NCBI GenBank assembly: GCA_046269235.1 | Contig: JBJZOS010000001.1 | Coordinates: 248,001 to 312,000, forward strand | Direction of reading: 5' to 3' | Source: Soonwooa sp032078105 | GTDB taxonomy: Bacteria; Bacteroidota; Bacteroidia; Flavobacteriales; Weeksellaceae | Length of the DNA: 64,000 bases | Shown: positions 1 to 8,904 of the stretch, in pieces | Numbering within the stretch: the first letter of the stretch is position 1 | Layout of the letters: each line of letters opens with the position of its first letter | Program-made: the position numbers and the translations under genes | Notes under the pieces: generated by a model | Told to the model about the DNA's origin: nothing | Database searches by the model: none | What the model saw: the letters and a program-made list of their open reading frames with translations, nothing else

Positions 1-2
1 GT

Positions 3-884
3 AATAATGCTTCGTTTTATCCTAATCCTGCTTTTGACCCGTCGCAGGCTTCAAATTATATTAATAACGGACATACAACTCAGACCTATGTTAACAATGG
101 GATTACTTATTATTATGATAACCCGGAACCTCAACCTGGTCCAAGAGTGGTATATACTGAACATAACGGTATTTCAAAGCTAATTAATTACTCTATACGT
201 AATCTAATCCCTGGTTCTACTTATACTTTTAAAATTATTATTGCTGATTCGAGTGATGATCAACTTGATTGTGGAGTGTATATTAAGGACATAAGTGCTT
301 TTGCAGATTTAGATGCAGCTGATGACTCTTATACAGTTAATCAAGGCTATAATGTTACTTCTTCTATTCTTAATAATGATACATCTAATGGTACAGTTGT
401 CACCAGTTCATTAGTTAGTATTACTTCATCTAATCTTCCAGCAGGTTTCTCTATTGATTCAGAAGGTAAAATAATCATTCAAAATACAGTGATTCCAGGT
501 ACATATAAATTCAATTATACAATATGTGATAAATCTAATCCAATATATTGTAAATCTGCAGCAGTAACAGTAACAGTAATTGCACCTGTTAAATGTTATA
601 AATCTGCATCAACTACTGGAACTGTAATGGAAAGCTTACATGGAATAACATCACTTGGAAGAGCAGGAGAAAATGGGGATAACTGGCCAATGGTTAGAAA
701 AGGTGCTCATACAGTTTTAGAAGCTAAAACAAAGGGTTTTGTTCTTAACAGAATGACAACGATTCAAAAAAATAATCTAATTCCAACAATAGGAATGGCA
801 GTCTTTGACACAGATTTGAATTGCCTAAGTATATTTGATGGAGCGCAATGGAAATGTTTCAATACACAAACATGTGATAACTAA
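3..884 (+). CDS. Choice-of-anchor L domain surface protein, 5' end outside window
   Basis: The reading frame is open from the first bases, so the N-terminus lies upstream and about 293 residues are visible. The first 100 visible residues (NNASFYPNPAF... through the IADSSDDQLDCGVYIKD stretch) match what I know of the choice-of-anchor L domain of secreted Bacteroidota proteins. A roughly 90-residue Ig/cadherin-like segment follows (DAADDSYTVNQGYNV...). The end carries a module of the type GFVLNRMTT...GMAVFDTD...FDGAQWKCF, which recurs in the next gene. No catalytic motif is visible, so an adhesin or surface role is likely but inferred. Export cannot be judged without the N-terminus. Confidence 0.7.
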   Translation, partial: NNASFYPNPAFDPSQASNYINNGHTTQTYVNNGITYYYDNPEPQPGPRVVYTEHNGISKLINYSIRNLIPGSTYTFKIIIADSSDDQLDCGVYIKDISAFADLDAADDSYTVNQGYNVTSSILNNDTSNGTVVTSSLVSITSSNLPAGFSIDSEGKIIIQNTVIPGTYKFNYTICDKSNPIYCKSAAVTVTVIAPVKCYKSASTTGTVMESLHGITSLGRAGENGDNWPMVRKGAHTVLEAKTKGFVLNRMTTIQKNNLIPTIGMAVFDTDLNCLSIFDGAQWKCFNTQTCDN

Positions 885-892
885 AAATACAA

Positions 893-1414
893 ATGATGAA
901 AAAAAATTTTTGCCTACTTTGCTTAATTCCTATATTAGGATTCTCTCAAGTAATTATAGGAAAAGGAAAAACTACACTCACAAACAAATCGGTTTCATTA
1001 GAATTTGGTACAGAACCAAAGGGTTTAGCGGTTCCAATGGTAACTTCAGCTATAAATACAGATGCCGCAGGTGCAGTTCCGGGAACTCTTATTTTTGATA
1101 CTGCGGATATGAAAATGAAGCTTAAACTCTCAAATCAATGGTATGATTATACCGTAGATACAACAGGAAAAGCAGATCTTACTATTCAGAATAAATATTC
1201 AGAATTACAAGAAGCAAAAGTTGCTATTGGGAAACTTTCCCAAACACCTGGAATCTTAGTATTAGAAGATTCTGATAAAGCTATGATTTTGCCATTAGTA
1301 AATACTTATAAGGATATTCAGTCTCCAACATCCGGTTTGATAGTTTTTGATACCACTCTTAAATTATTATGTAATTATAATGGAACTGTTTGGAGCTTCT
1401 GGAAAGCTTCCTAA
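893..1414 (+). CDS. Secreted protein with two copies of the GLxxPxxT...FDT...W module
   Basis: A 173-residue protein starting 8 nt after the previous stop, probably co-transcribed. Residues 1-19 form a signal peptide (KKNFCLLCLIPILGFSQ). Two related segments follow: residues about 42-85 (GLAVPMVTSA...GTLIFDTADMKMKLKLSNQWYDY) and about 128-171 (AMILPLVNTY...GLIVFDTTLKLLCNYNGTVWSFW). Both resemble the C-terminal module of the upstream gene. Such modules are common at the ends of secreted flavobacterial proteins; their function is unknown to me. An alternative start lies one codon downstream. The gene pair suggests a joint surface role, by inference only. Confidence 0.65.
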   Translation: MMKKNFCLLCLIPILGFSQVIIGKGKTTLTNKSVSLEFGTEPKGLAVPMVTSAINTDAAGAVPGTLIFDTADMKMKLKLSNQWYDYTVDTTGKADLTIQNKYSELQEAKVAIGKLSQTPGILVLEDSDKAMILPLVNTYKDIQSPTSGLIVFDTTLKLLCNYNGTVWSFWKAS

Positions 1415-1649
1415 AAGTTTATATTTGAAGTATTTAATTGTTAAATAAAAATAAAATAATTATACGTTTTATGATTTCGAGTAATTGGAAAATGTATATC
1501 TTTTGAAGAGTTAGTGATAAGATAGCTATCAATAAACATAAATCTTTACATATTTTCTCTACTTTGTAAATCGTCAGCAAAAAGTGTACTGATTTAAGAT
1601 AGTGTTTTCATAATAAACAGAACAAAGAAATAATTAAATTTGATTTATT
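1415..1649. other. Intergenic, AT-rich, left flank of IS3 remnant
   Basis: A 235-nt AT-rich gap between the secreted-protein gene and the IS3-type orfA. The left inverted repeat of the IS should lie somewhere in its second half, but I could not fix it by comparison with the right side, which is overlaid by the neighbouring IS256 element. No gene is seen. Confidence 0.5.
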
Positions 1650-2006
1650 ATGACAGCCAAAAAACCAATCAGTAATCCTGAAAATTATTTAAAAGACATC
1701 CGCAGAAAAACCAGAAGGATTTTCGCTGCGTAACAAAAAATCCTCATTGTGATGGAAGCCCTTCGGGCTGAAACCTCCATAGCCGAACTCTGTCGCAAGC
1801 ACGGTATTCAGGAATCTACCTTCTACAAATGGAATAAGGAGTTCATTGAAGCCGGTAAAAAGCAGCTCTCCGGAGATACTCTTCGCCAGGCAACCTCCGA
1901 AGAAGTCTCTCAGCTTCGGGAAGAAAACCTCAAACTCAAGGAGACGGTTGCCGACCTTGTCATCCGCTACGACATCGTAAAAAAAAGTTTGGAAATTCTG
2001 GAATAA
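1650..2006 (+). pseudogene. IS3-family orfA transposase with in-frame stop
   Basis: Read from ATG 1650, the product starts MTAKKPISNPENYLKDIRR and meets TAA at 1731-1733. It continues in the same frame with QKILIVMEALRAE and a helix-turn-helix (SIAELCRKHGIQESTFYKW), then a leucine-rich coiled coil ending KKSLEILE. The normal family sequence has an acidic residue at the stop (FAAEQK), so a GAA to TAA change is likely. A shorter product from GTG 1749 or ATG 1752 (85 residues) would keep the HTH. OrfA normally binds the ends and is joined to OrfB by frameshifting. Confidence 0.8.
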
Positions 2007-2026
2007 CCGAAAAATACAGAAAGTAT

Positions 2027-3061
2027 ATGAGGTTGTTACCTGAAGAAACTGGAAATCATCCAAATGGTTACCCGTAGTGAAATCGGTGTCAACAGGATGC
2101 TCAGGGAACTTGGTATTCACAAAAGCACCTTCTATAAGTGGTATAATTTATATCTGGAGAAAGGAGAATGGGGATTTCAACCTTCTCCATCTTCCTCCAG
2201 GCGGCAGTGGAACAGCATTCCTGAAGAAGAGAAAAATCTGGTGGTAGAAATCGCTTTGAATTATCCTGAACTCTCCAGCAGAGAACTGGCTCATAAAATC
2301 ACCGATGAGAAGGGTGTATATATCTCAGAATCCAGTGTTTACCGTATTTTAAAGAAAAGAGGACTGATAACGGCTCCATCGCACATCCTGATTTCTGCCT
2401 CGAATGAATTTAAAGATAAAACCAATTTTGTTCACGAAATGTGGCAAATCGAGGGTCGAGATTCGTGAATTCAAAAATAAAATAAAAATACAATGAACAA
2501 ACGGATTTTACTTACTTTAAAATTCTGGGTTGGGGCTGGTACTATCTAAGCACGGTGATTGACGATTTTAGCCGCTATATCGTTCATTGGGAATTGTGCC
2601 GAAATATGAAGGTGAATGATGTTCAAAGAACCATTGACCGAGCTGTGAAGAAAGCAGGTTTAAGAAAAGGACAAGTTCCGAAACTTCTATCGGACAACGG
2701 TTCTTGCTATATTACCGAGGGATTAAAGGATTATTTACACGATAATCACGTCATGAAGCAAATCCATGGAAAGCCCGCTCATCCACAGACACAAGGCAAG
2801 ATTGAACGCTACCACAGGACGATGAAAAATGTGGTGAAACTGCATCATTATTACAGTCCGGAGGAATTGCAAGCCGCTTTGGAAGTGTTTGTAAACCGCT
2901 ACAACAATGAGCGTTATCACGAATCTTTGAAGAATCTCACTCCAGCGGATGTGTATTTTGGAAGAGCCGACGAAGTCTTGAAGATAACACAGCAGATAAA
3001 ATCTGAAACTCTAAAAAGAAGAAAAAAGGAATATTACAAAAGAAAATTAATCGAAACCTAA
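2027..3061 (+). pseudogene. IS3-family orfB transposase, frameshifted and interrupted
   Basis: The start ATG 2027 reads MRLLPEE and then loses frame; the main frame resumes as KKLEIIQMVTRSEIGVNRML. A deletion between short aagaaac-like repeats would explain this. The HTH_21-like region is followed by the start of the rve domain. At 2448 the frame is broken by 53 extra nucleotides; joining 2447 to 2501 restores WQTDFTYFKILGWGW and the rest of the catalytic domain. DDE residues are all recognisable: D in QTDFTY, D in LLSDNGS, E in GKIERYHR. The gene is therefore inactive only through indels, which implies recent loss. Confidence 0.85.
2448..2500. other. 53-nt insertion inside IS3 orfB
   Basis: Removing exactly these 53 nt restores an uninterrupted transposase reading frame, and 53 is not a multiple of 3. 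The insert is flanked by CAA on both sides, begins ATCGAGGGTCGAGATTCGTG and ends in an AT-rich stretch. I see no clear terminal inverted repeats. It could be a footprint, a tiny non-autonomous element or captured DNA; origin not identified. Confidence 0.7.
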
Positions 3062-3096
3062 TTTTTTTTCTTTTTAAAAGGTAGCGTCCTACTAAC

Positions 3097-4428
3097 TGTG
3101 TAAGTTGAAAAGTTATTCTGAAAAATTTCGGGGCCTTACAAGCCCGGAAATTTTCCGGAAATAACTTTTTACTATTTTTAAACCTTTATACAGTTATGAT
3201 CGACAAAGAAGAATTATTAAGCAACAAAGAATTTTACAAATCTTTTAAAAGTGGAGAAGACTTGACGTCTTTCTTCAAACAATTGCATAAAAGTGCCGTA
3301 GAGCACATGCTGAACGCTGAACTCGATGCCCATCTGGACAACGAAAAGCATGAAAAGACCAAAGACGGAAATTACCGTAACGGTCACGGAACAAAAAAAA
3401 TAAAATCCTCTTTTGGAGAATCTGAAATCAAGGTTCCCAGAGACCGTAATGGGGATTTTGAACCTGCTTTAGTTCCTAAAAGACATAATATAATCGAAGG
3501 CTTAGAAAACGTGATCATCTCTTTTTATGCAAAAGGGATGAGCGTAAGCGATATCGAAGAACAGATTCGGGATATGTACGATTTTGAGGTCTCTACTTCC
3601 ACTATATCCCGCATCACCAGCGCAGTTTCCAGTGAAATGGTGAGCTGGCAAAACCGTCCCCTGGATGATCTTTATCTCATTGTGTGGATGGATGGTATCG
3701 TTTTTAAAGTTCGGGAAAATTCCAAAGTCATCAACAAAACAATCTATCTTGCAGTGGGCTTGAACCGTGAAGGCAGAAAGGAGGTTTTAGGCATGTGGCT
3801 GGGAAAGAACGAAAGTTCCAGCTTCTGGATGAGCGTACTAACGGATCTCAAAGCCCGCGGCGTAGAGGATATTCTGATTACCGCTACTGACAATCTCAAT
3901 GGGTTTACTCAAACCATCCGATCCGTTTTCCCTCAGTCACAAACACAAATCTGCGTAGTCCACCAGATTAGAAATGCTTGTAAATATGTTGTTTGGAAGG
4001 ACAGAAGAGCCTTTACCTCAGATATGAAGCACATTTACACCGCACCAAATAAACAGGCTGCAGAAGCGGCATTAAAGGACTTCGCCGAAAAATGGGAATC
4101 CAAATATTCTTACGCCATCAGATCCTGGAGGGAAAATTGGGATGAGCTCACCGTCTTCTTCGACTTCCCTTTGGAAATTCGTAAGATCATCTATACCACC
4201 AACTTAATCGAAAATCTGAACGGAAAAATAAGAAAATATACCAAAAACAAAATGTCATTCCCAACGGATGATGCCGTGATGAAATCGGTGTATCTTGCCC
4301 TCAGAGAAGCCACCAAAAAGTGGACAATGCCCATCCAAAACTGGGGATTGGTTTTAAACCAATTTATGCTTATTTTTGAAGAAAGGCTCAGATTATAAAA
4401 TCAAAACCTAAACTTTTTAACTTACACA
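3097..4428 (+). mobile_element. IS256-family insertion sequence, apparently intact
   Basis: An intact IS256-type transposase gene is bounded by 18-bp inverted repeats: TGTGTAAGTTGAAAAGTT at 3097-3114 and its complement with one mismatch at 4411-4428. The true ends may lie a few bases further out, where similarity continues weakly. I could not identify a clean target-site duplication. The element sits directly against the 3' end of the IS3 remnant and may have inserted into its terminal region. Confidence 0.85.
3196..4398 (+). CDS. IS256-family transposase (mutator type)
   Basis: A full-length 400-residue DDE transposase of the IS256/MULE group, acting as a cut-and-paste or copy-out enzyme on the flanking inverted repeats. 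The N-terminal DNA-binding part contains the family hallmark YRNGHGTKKIKSSFGE (60-75). Catalytic acids are visible: D166 (VWMDGIVFKV), D232 (ATDNLNGF) and E339 (YTTNLIENLNGKIR), with the CVVHQIRN motif at 253-260. No stops or frameshifts occur, so it could still be active. It is the only intact mobile-element enzyme in the window. Confidence 0.95.
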   Translation: MIDKEELLSNKEFYKSFKSGEDLTSFFKQLHKSAVEHMLNAELDAHLDNEKHEKTKDGNYRNGHGTKKIKSSFGESEIKVPRDRNGDFEPALVPKRHNIIEGLENVIISFYAKGMSVSDIEEQIRDMYDFEVSTSTISRITSAVSSEMVSWQNRPLDDLYLIVWMDGIVFKVRENSKVINKTIYLAVGLNREGRKEVLGMWLGKNESSSFWMSVLTDLKARGVEDILITATDNLNGFTQTIRSVFPQSQTQICVVHQIRNACKYVVWKDRRAFTSDMKHIYTAPNKQAAEAALKDFAEKWESKYSYAIRSWRENWDELTVFFDFPLEIRKIIYTTNLIENLNGKIRKYTKNKMSFPTDDAVMKSVYLALREATKKWTMPIQNWGLVLNQFMLIFEERLRL

Positions 4429-4544
4429 CTTTACGGGATAGTGTCGTCTATTACTCGATTCTGTATAAAAGATAAGATAAAATAGAGTTCAATAATTATA
4501 AAAATAAACTTAACCCTCTCTCTGTAAAATTATATTACACGGAA

Positions 4545-4885
4545 GAGATAGTGTCTCCATGGGATTTCCTCAAATTTACCTCTTGCCATTGCGTCATTAT
4601 TATTTACTCAGACATCTATTCGCCCGAATTTTTGCAAGGCAAAATCAACTAAATTTTTGACCTCTTGGGCAGTTCCATATCGATAGATTTATAAAAAACT
4701 GTAGCTCCTAAGTTTCTGCATTCATTTGCAGCTTTCTGTAAGCAATTTTCACCTCGCACTGCTAATATTATTTGATAGCCCTTTTTGGTAAATTCTTGTG
4801 CAGTTGTTGAGTCTAGTCCACTTGAAGAGCCTGTAATTCCTACAGTTTTGGCAACTTTTGCTTTATCTATATTATTTTTTTTCAT
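4545..4885 (-). pseudogene. Short-chain dehydrogenase (SDR) remnant
   Basis: The N-terminal 70 residues are a Rossmann SDR start: KTVGITGSSSGLDSTTAQEF (TGxxxGxG region, last Gly replaced) and RNLGATVFYKSID. The frame then shifts near 4680; the next frame continues GTAQEVKNLVDFALQKFGRIDV, a TGA at 4608-4610 where SDRs have Trp, and VNN (normally the NNAG motif, here VNNND). Similarity ends near 4545, about 110 nt from the IS256 right end. The catalytic Tyr-Lys half is gone. Not functional; the substrate cannot be inferred. Confidence 0.8.
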
Positions 4886-4894
4886 TGTAATAAA

Positions 4895-6130
4895 TTATGA
4901 TGGAACTTTTCTGCTACCTTCTCGGTCCCAAACCCGATGCTCTTTTAAAACACTTATAAAATCTTTAACCCAATTTTTATTGTCGGTTTCTATAGCAACA
5001 GCACGATCTTTCCCTACAAAAGATCTTTCAATTAATTTTTCTGCATCTTTTGCAAATGCCAAAGCCTTACAATGTCTATAAGCGTCTTTAATAAACTCAA
5101 AATAATCAGGATTGGATAATAGCTTATCACCCGAAGATCCCGCTGGCGTGTATACTGCATCATACAATACCGATGGATCTGTTAAAAACGTATTTTTAAT
5201 TTCTGTTGGACTGCCATCATCAAATTTAATGTATCGACCTTAGAAGAAATTAAAACGAGTTCAGCCCCTTCTTTTTCTAGAATTGGTTTTAATGCATCTA
5301 CGCTTTCTTTAGAAACTCCCTCGTTTACAAGAAAAGCACCTTTTCTGGTTTTAATATTTCTTCTCCTTTAGGAATATTCATACTAAGTGCTGATGATTTC
5401 TCAATCTCTAGTTTTTTAAGTTTAATAGGATAATTAGGATGATTTTGACGTGCAACTTCTTAGGTCAGCTCATCGAGTTCCTGAGGTGGTCGGATGCCTG
5501 AGTGATCGCCAACTTTTTTTGCTAAATTTTTATCAATTTGGTTCAAAATTGACAATTGTCGCTCTCTTATTTTAGCATCTTTCACTTTGCTAAGTTCAAA
5601 ACTTAAAGCGTTGATAATGTGGTTTTTTTCGGGCTCTGATTGCGTATGGAAAAACAGTGTAGCTTGAATGAAATGGTCTGCAAATGATTCTGATCTTGCT
5701 CTTATTTTTTTACCGTCCACCACTTCTTGAGATTTAAAGCCTTCTTGACCTTTCAACATGGCGTGATAAGGGCATCCGGATGCTTTACTGTTCGGAAAAT
5801 AACTTACTTAGCCTTTTAAAATATTAATTCTGGAAGTGCCATCCTTTTGGTTATTATGTTTTTCGTTTACAGATATATTGATTGGGATTTCATGGAAGTT
5901 TGCCCCTCCTAATCTGTAGTTTTGTGTATCCATATAAAAAAATACACGAGCTTGAAGCAAGGGATCATTCGTTAAATCGATAACAGGAATAATTCTTCCA
6001 GGATCAAAAGCCAACTGCTCGGTTTCTGCAAAGAAATTTTAAGGATTTCTGTTTAATATCATCGTTCCTATAATTTTTACAGATACCAATTCTTCCCGAA
6101 CAGGTTTAATAGAGCTCAATATTTTATGAT
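4895..6130 (-). pseudogene. Large-subunit (HPII-type) catalase remnant
   Basis: On the minus strand the fragments join into the C-terminal two thirds of a large catalase: MILNRNP*NFFAETEQLAF, FDPGRIIPVIDLTNDPLLQARVF (proximal region; the heme Tyr falls in FFYMDTQNYRLGGANFHEIP), GCPYHAMLKGQ, ARSESFADHFIQATLF, and then a C-terminal DJ-1/PfpI-like domain (LYDAVYTPAGSSGDKLL) typical of HPII enzymes. In-frame TAA codons lie at 6039-6041, 5808-5810 and 5460-5462, with frameshifts near 5345 and 5230. The N-terminal catalytic His region is missing. It once degraded hydrogen peroxide; now clearly dead. Confidence 0.88.
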
Positions 6131-6252
6131 TTGTGCCGATACCAAAACCCGTTTAGGTGAATTGGCTCCCCTGAATACGAAAGTCAGGTTTCAAGCAATC
6201 AGTTAAGTTTATTCTAAAATTGTAAATAACAAAACATTAAAAAAAATAGATT

Positions 6253-6801
6253 ATGAAAAAGAAAAATTTAAAAAACGCTATCATCGCACTAGCAAAAATT
6301 GGTTAAGTAGCTGGACTGGCAGCTTGCAGTACAAAACCTAAAATGAGCTCGAAAGTAAAAGTTGTACAGAATTTTGATGCAGATCAATACTTAGGACAGT
6401 GGTACAAGGTGCCAAGGTTCGATTTTAAGCATGAAAAGGATTTAAAAAATGTTACTGCCAACTATTCTAAACGTGAGGACGGCAAAATAAAAGTGATAAA
6501 CAAAGGTTTTAACTATGTAAAAAATGAGTGGGAAGAATCTGAACGTAAAGCGAAATTTACAGGTTGTGAGCAAGAAGCAGCTTTAAAAGTTTCTTTCTTT
6601 GGACCTTTTTATTCAGAATATAACGTTGTGATGATAGATCCTGCTTATGAAAATGCTTTGGTTTTTGGTGAAAGCACAGATTATATTTGAATTTTATCTA
6701 GAAATAAAATCATACCTGAAGATACAAAACAAAAATTGGTAGATTTTGCAAAGAAAAATGGTTATGATACGTCTAGATTTGTGTGGACTCAGCAAGACTA
6801 A
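6253..6801 (+). pseudogene. Lipocalin (Blc-like outer-membrane lipoprotein), two in-frame stops
   Basis: From ATG 6253 the signal peptide reads MKKKNLKNAIIALAKIG, then TAA at 6304-6306, then VAGLAACSTKP with a lipobox cysteine in the same frame. The mature part has the lipocalin signature NFDADQYLGQWYKVPRFDF and runs to GESTDYI, where TGA (6688-6690) replaces the Trp of the usual DYxWILSR, followed in frame by ILSRNKIIPEDTKQKL to TAA 6799-6801. Apart from the two stops the frame is intact. Bacterial lipocalins bind lipids and help envelope stress; this copy cannot make the lipoprotein. Confidence 0.88.
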
Positions 6802-6804
6802 AGA

Positions 6805-7492
6805 ATGTTTTATATTTTGGATAGAACTTATAAAGGATTTTTAACAGTAATTTTTGAAAATTTCGAAAAGAAACATTATGATGTAACGCCCGTTATTCAA
6901 AATAAATTTTCGGGCGTTTTTTTTGAACAAATTATTGAAATTAGTACGGATACCACTAAGGCAGAACGTTTACTGAAAAATACTTCATCTACCAACATAC
7001 AAAATTTTTACAAAGTTTTTTTGTCTGAGAAGCAAGATGCTCAAAAAGCTCTTTCTTATATTATTCAGCATATTTTTCTTAGTAAAAAAGATATTTTGAA
7101 AAATTATGGCGATGTAAAGGTCTTATTATTTGATAAAACATTAACCAGCGTTAACAGAGAAAGACATAGGATGAAATCATTTGTACGTTCCCAAAAAAGT
7201 AATAATGCGGTTTCATGCTGTAATAGAGCCCGATTTTAATATACTTCCTTTAATTGCAAATTTTTTTAGAAAAAGATACTCTGACCAAGCATTGCTTATC
7301 TACGATATCAAAAGAAAATACGGATTGCTGTATGACTTAAATAATGTTTCAGAAGTTCAGCTCTCATCTCGTGAGAAAAATTCATTATCAAAAACAAAAG
7401 AAATCCTTAACTTAGATGAAACCGAAGAACATTATCAAAATGGTGGTAAAAATACTTTCAAAGCACAAACATTGAAGTCAGAAAAAACTTGA
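6805..7492 (+). pseudogene. TIGR03915/DUF4130 putative DNA-metabolism protein, frameshifted
   Basis: It begins 3 nt after the lipocalin stop. The first 135 codons (MFYILDRTYKGFLTVIFENF..., ending VNRERHRMKSFVR) and a second frame from about 7200 (FHAVIEPDFNILPLIANFF...DQALLIYDIKRKYGLLYDLN) together match the whole family. The break lies at about 7200-7215 and corresponds to +1 or -2 nt. The family is usually encoded beside a radical-SAM protein (TIGR03916) and thought to act in DNA repair or modification; that partner is absent here. Function is family-based inference. Confidence 0.8.
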
Positions 7493-7553
7493 AATTATAT
7501 TTGCAACATGTTCCGAGAAGATACTGGAAATATTTAATTGAAAAATACTAATT

Positions 7554-8759
7554 ATGGATTTAAAATCTAATGAACCTTTTTGGTTGGTAAAAAATGGAAT
7601 TATCAACTCGTACCCTTCCCTCCAAACAGACCAGTTTTGTGATGTATTAATTATTGGTGGTGGCATTACAGGAAGCCTTATGGCACACCAGTGCATTAAG
7701 GACGGCTACAATACCATACTTATTGATAAACGTGAAATTGCCAACGGAAGCTCTTCCGCAACTACTTCTATGCTACAATACGAAATTGATGTTCCCTTAT
7801 ATGAACTCATCGAATTAATTGGAGAAAATGGAGCTGTTATGAGTTATAAAGCTTGTTATGATTCTATAGATACTTTGAATGAAATATGTAAGGATATAAA
7901 ATCTAAAGCTGGTTTCAAAAAGAAGAAATCTCTATATTTTGCTGCATTTAAAAAAGATGTAGAATGCCTCAAAAAAGAATTTGAAGCACGGGAAAAAGGA
8001 AATTTTCCTGTACAGTGGATGGAAGCAGAAGAAATAAATACTCAGTACAAAATTCCTACCTCTTATGGAGGTATTTTATCTAGCCAAGGAGGAAGTGTAG
8101 ATGCCTTCCAATTGGTTCACGAACTTTTAGCATATAATGTAAAAAAAGGTTTAAAAGTGTATGATAAAACAGAGATGATTTCTGTACAATACAGAAAGGG
8201 AGACAATATTGTAGAGCTGAAATCGGGTGCAAAGATTAAGTGCAAAAAGATTGTGTATTGCGTGGGTTACGAAAGCACCAACTTGATAAAGGAAAAATTT
8301 GTGGATTTATTGAGTACTTATGCCATAGTATCTGAAGTAAATGAAAAACTTACAAAAGCGTACAGAGACATTTTATTATGGAATACCGCAAATCCTTATC
8401 TCTATATGCGTACGACAGATGACCATAGAATGTTGATTGGTGGAGAAGACGATGAATTCTACAATCCGAAACTAAGAGATAAAATCCTCACTAAAAAAGC
8501 AAAAATTTTGGAGAAAAAATTTGAAAAAAACTTTCCGGATTTTAAATTTCTTACAGATTTTGCGTGGACAGGCACTTTCGGTTCTACAAAAGATGGTTTG
8601 CCTTATATAGGTCCTCATAAAGATTTTAAAAATTCATATTTTGTTCTCGGTTTCGGAGGAAATGGTATTACTTTCTCGGTAATCGGCATGGAAATGCTTT
8701 CCAACTGGCTCAAAAATGAAAAACACGAATTAAGTCAATACTTTAAGTTTGGAAGATAA
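7554..8759 (+). CDS. FAD-dependent oxidoreductase, DAO (glycine/D-amino-acid oxidase) family
   Basis: A 401-residue intact protein. The FAD-binding Rossmann motif is at about 25-45 (DVLIIGGGITGSLMAHQ), followed by the ribose-binding acidic end (TILIDKREIANGSS). The DAO-family C-terminal signature GLPYIGPHKDFKNSYFVLGFGGNGITFS is present near 345-375. Enzymes of this family oxidise C-N bonds of amino acids or amines; the substrate is unknown. It has its own ATG and a 61-nt leader. It is the only intact metabolic gene among the wrecked ones at 4.5-12 kb, so it may still be selected. Confidence 0.82.
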   Translation: MDLKSNEPFWLVKNGIINSYPSLQTDQFCDVLIIGGGITGSLMAHQCIKDGYNTILIDKREIANGSSSATTSMLQYEIDVPLYELIELIGENGAVMSYKACYDSIDTLNEICKDIKSKAGFKKKKSLYFAAFKKDVECLKKEFEAREKGNFPVQWMEAEEINTQYKIPTSYGGILSSQGGSVDAFQLVHELLAYNVKKGLKVYDKTEMISVQYRKGDNIVELKSGAKIKCKKIVYCVGYESTNLIKEKFVDLLSTYAIVSEVNEKLTKAYRDILLWNTANPYLYMRTTDDHRMLIGGEDDEFYNPKLRDKILTKKAKILEKKFEKNFPDFKFLTDFAWTGTFGSTKDGLPYIGPHKDFKNSYFVLGFGGNGITFSVIGMEMLSNWLKNEKHELSQYFKFGR

Positions 8760-8802
8760 AATTTGAATTTTGAAGCATATATTTATTAGCAGTTAGAAGT
8801 TC

Positions 8803-8901
8803 ATGATTTATACATATTATTTAGTAGGAAGTTTACTTATCATTGCTATCTCTGTTATTTCATATAAAAGTTCTAAAAAATCGACTGAATCAAAGCCATG
8901 A
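8803..8901 (+). CDS. Possible 32-residue single-pass membrane peptide
   Basis: A short frame starting MIYTYYLVGSLLIIAISVIS with one hydrophobic segment (residues 4-20) and a basic Lys-rich tail. No homology recognised. It may be real or a chance frame in a decaying region. Confidence 0.25.
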   Translation: MIYTYYLVGSLLIIAISVISYKSSKKSTESKP

Positions 8902-8904
8902 TGA

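Larger units (their letters stand above)
1650..3061 (+). mobile_element. Decayed IS3-family insertion sequence (coding extent)
   Basis: Two consecutive transposase genes of IS3 type (orfA with HTH and coiled coil, orfB with an rve DDE domain) mark an IS3-family element. The coordinates cover coding extent only; terminal repeats were not resolved. Three lesions are visible: an in-frame TAA in orfA at 1731-1733, a probable short deletion at the orfA/orfB overlap near 2044, and a 53-nt insertion in orfB at 2448-2500. It should be unable to make its own transposase. The GC content is higher than that of neighbouring genes, in keeping with transfer. Confidence 0.85.

Noticed and set aside
2448..2500. 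The insert in IS3 orfB looked at first like the 3' part of a tRNA (GGGTCGAGATTC)
   Set aside because: The flanking bases do not form a 5-bp T stem and no acceptor strand follows.
3080..4450. Search for a target-site duplication around IS256 (TAGCGTCC on the left, TAGTGTCG on the right)
   Set aside because: The two words differ at several positions and lie at unequal distances from the inverted repeats, so they are not a convincing duplication.
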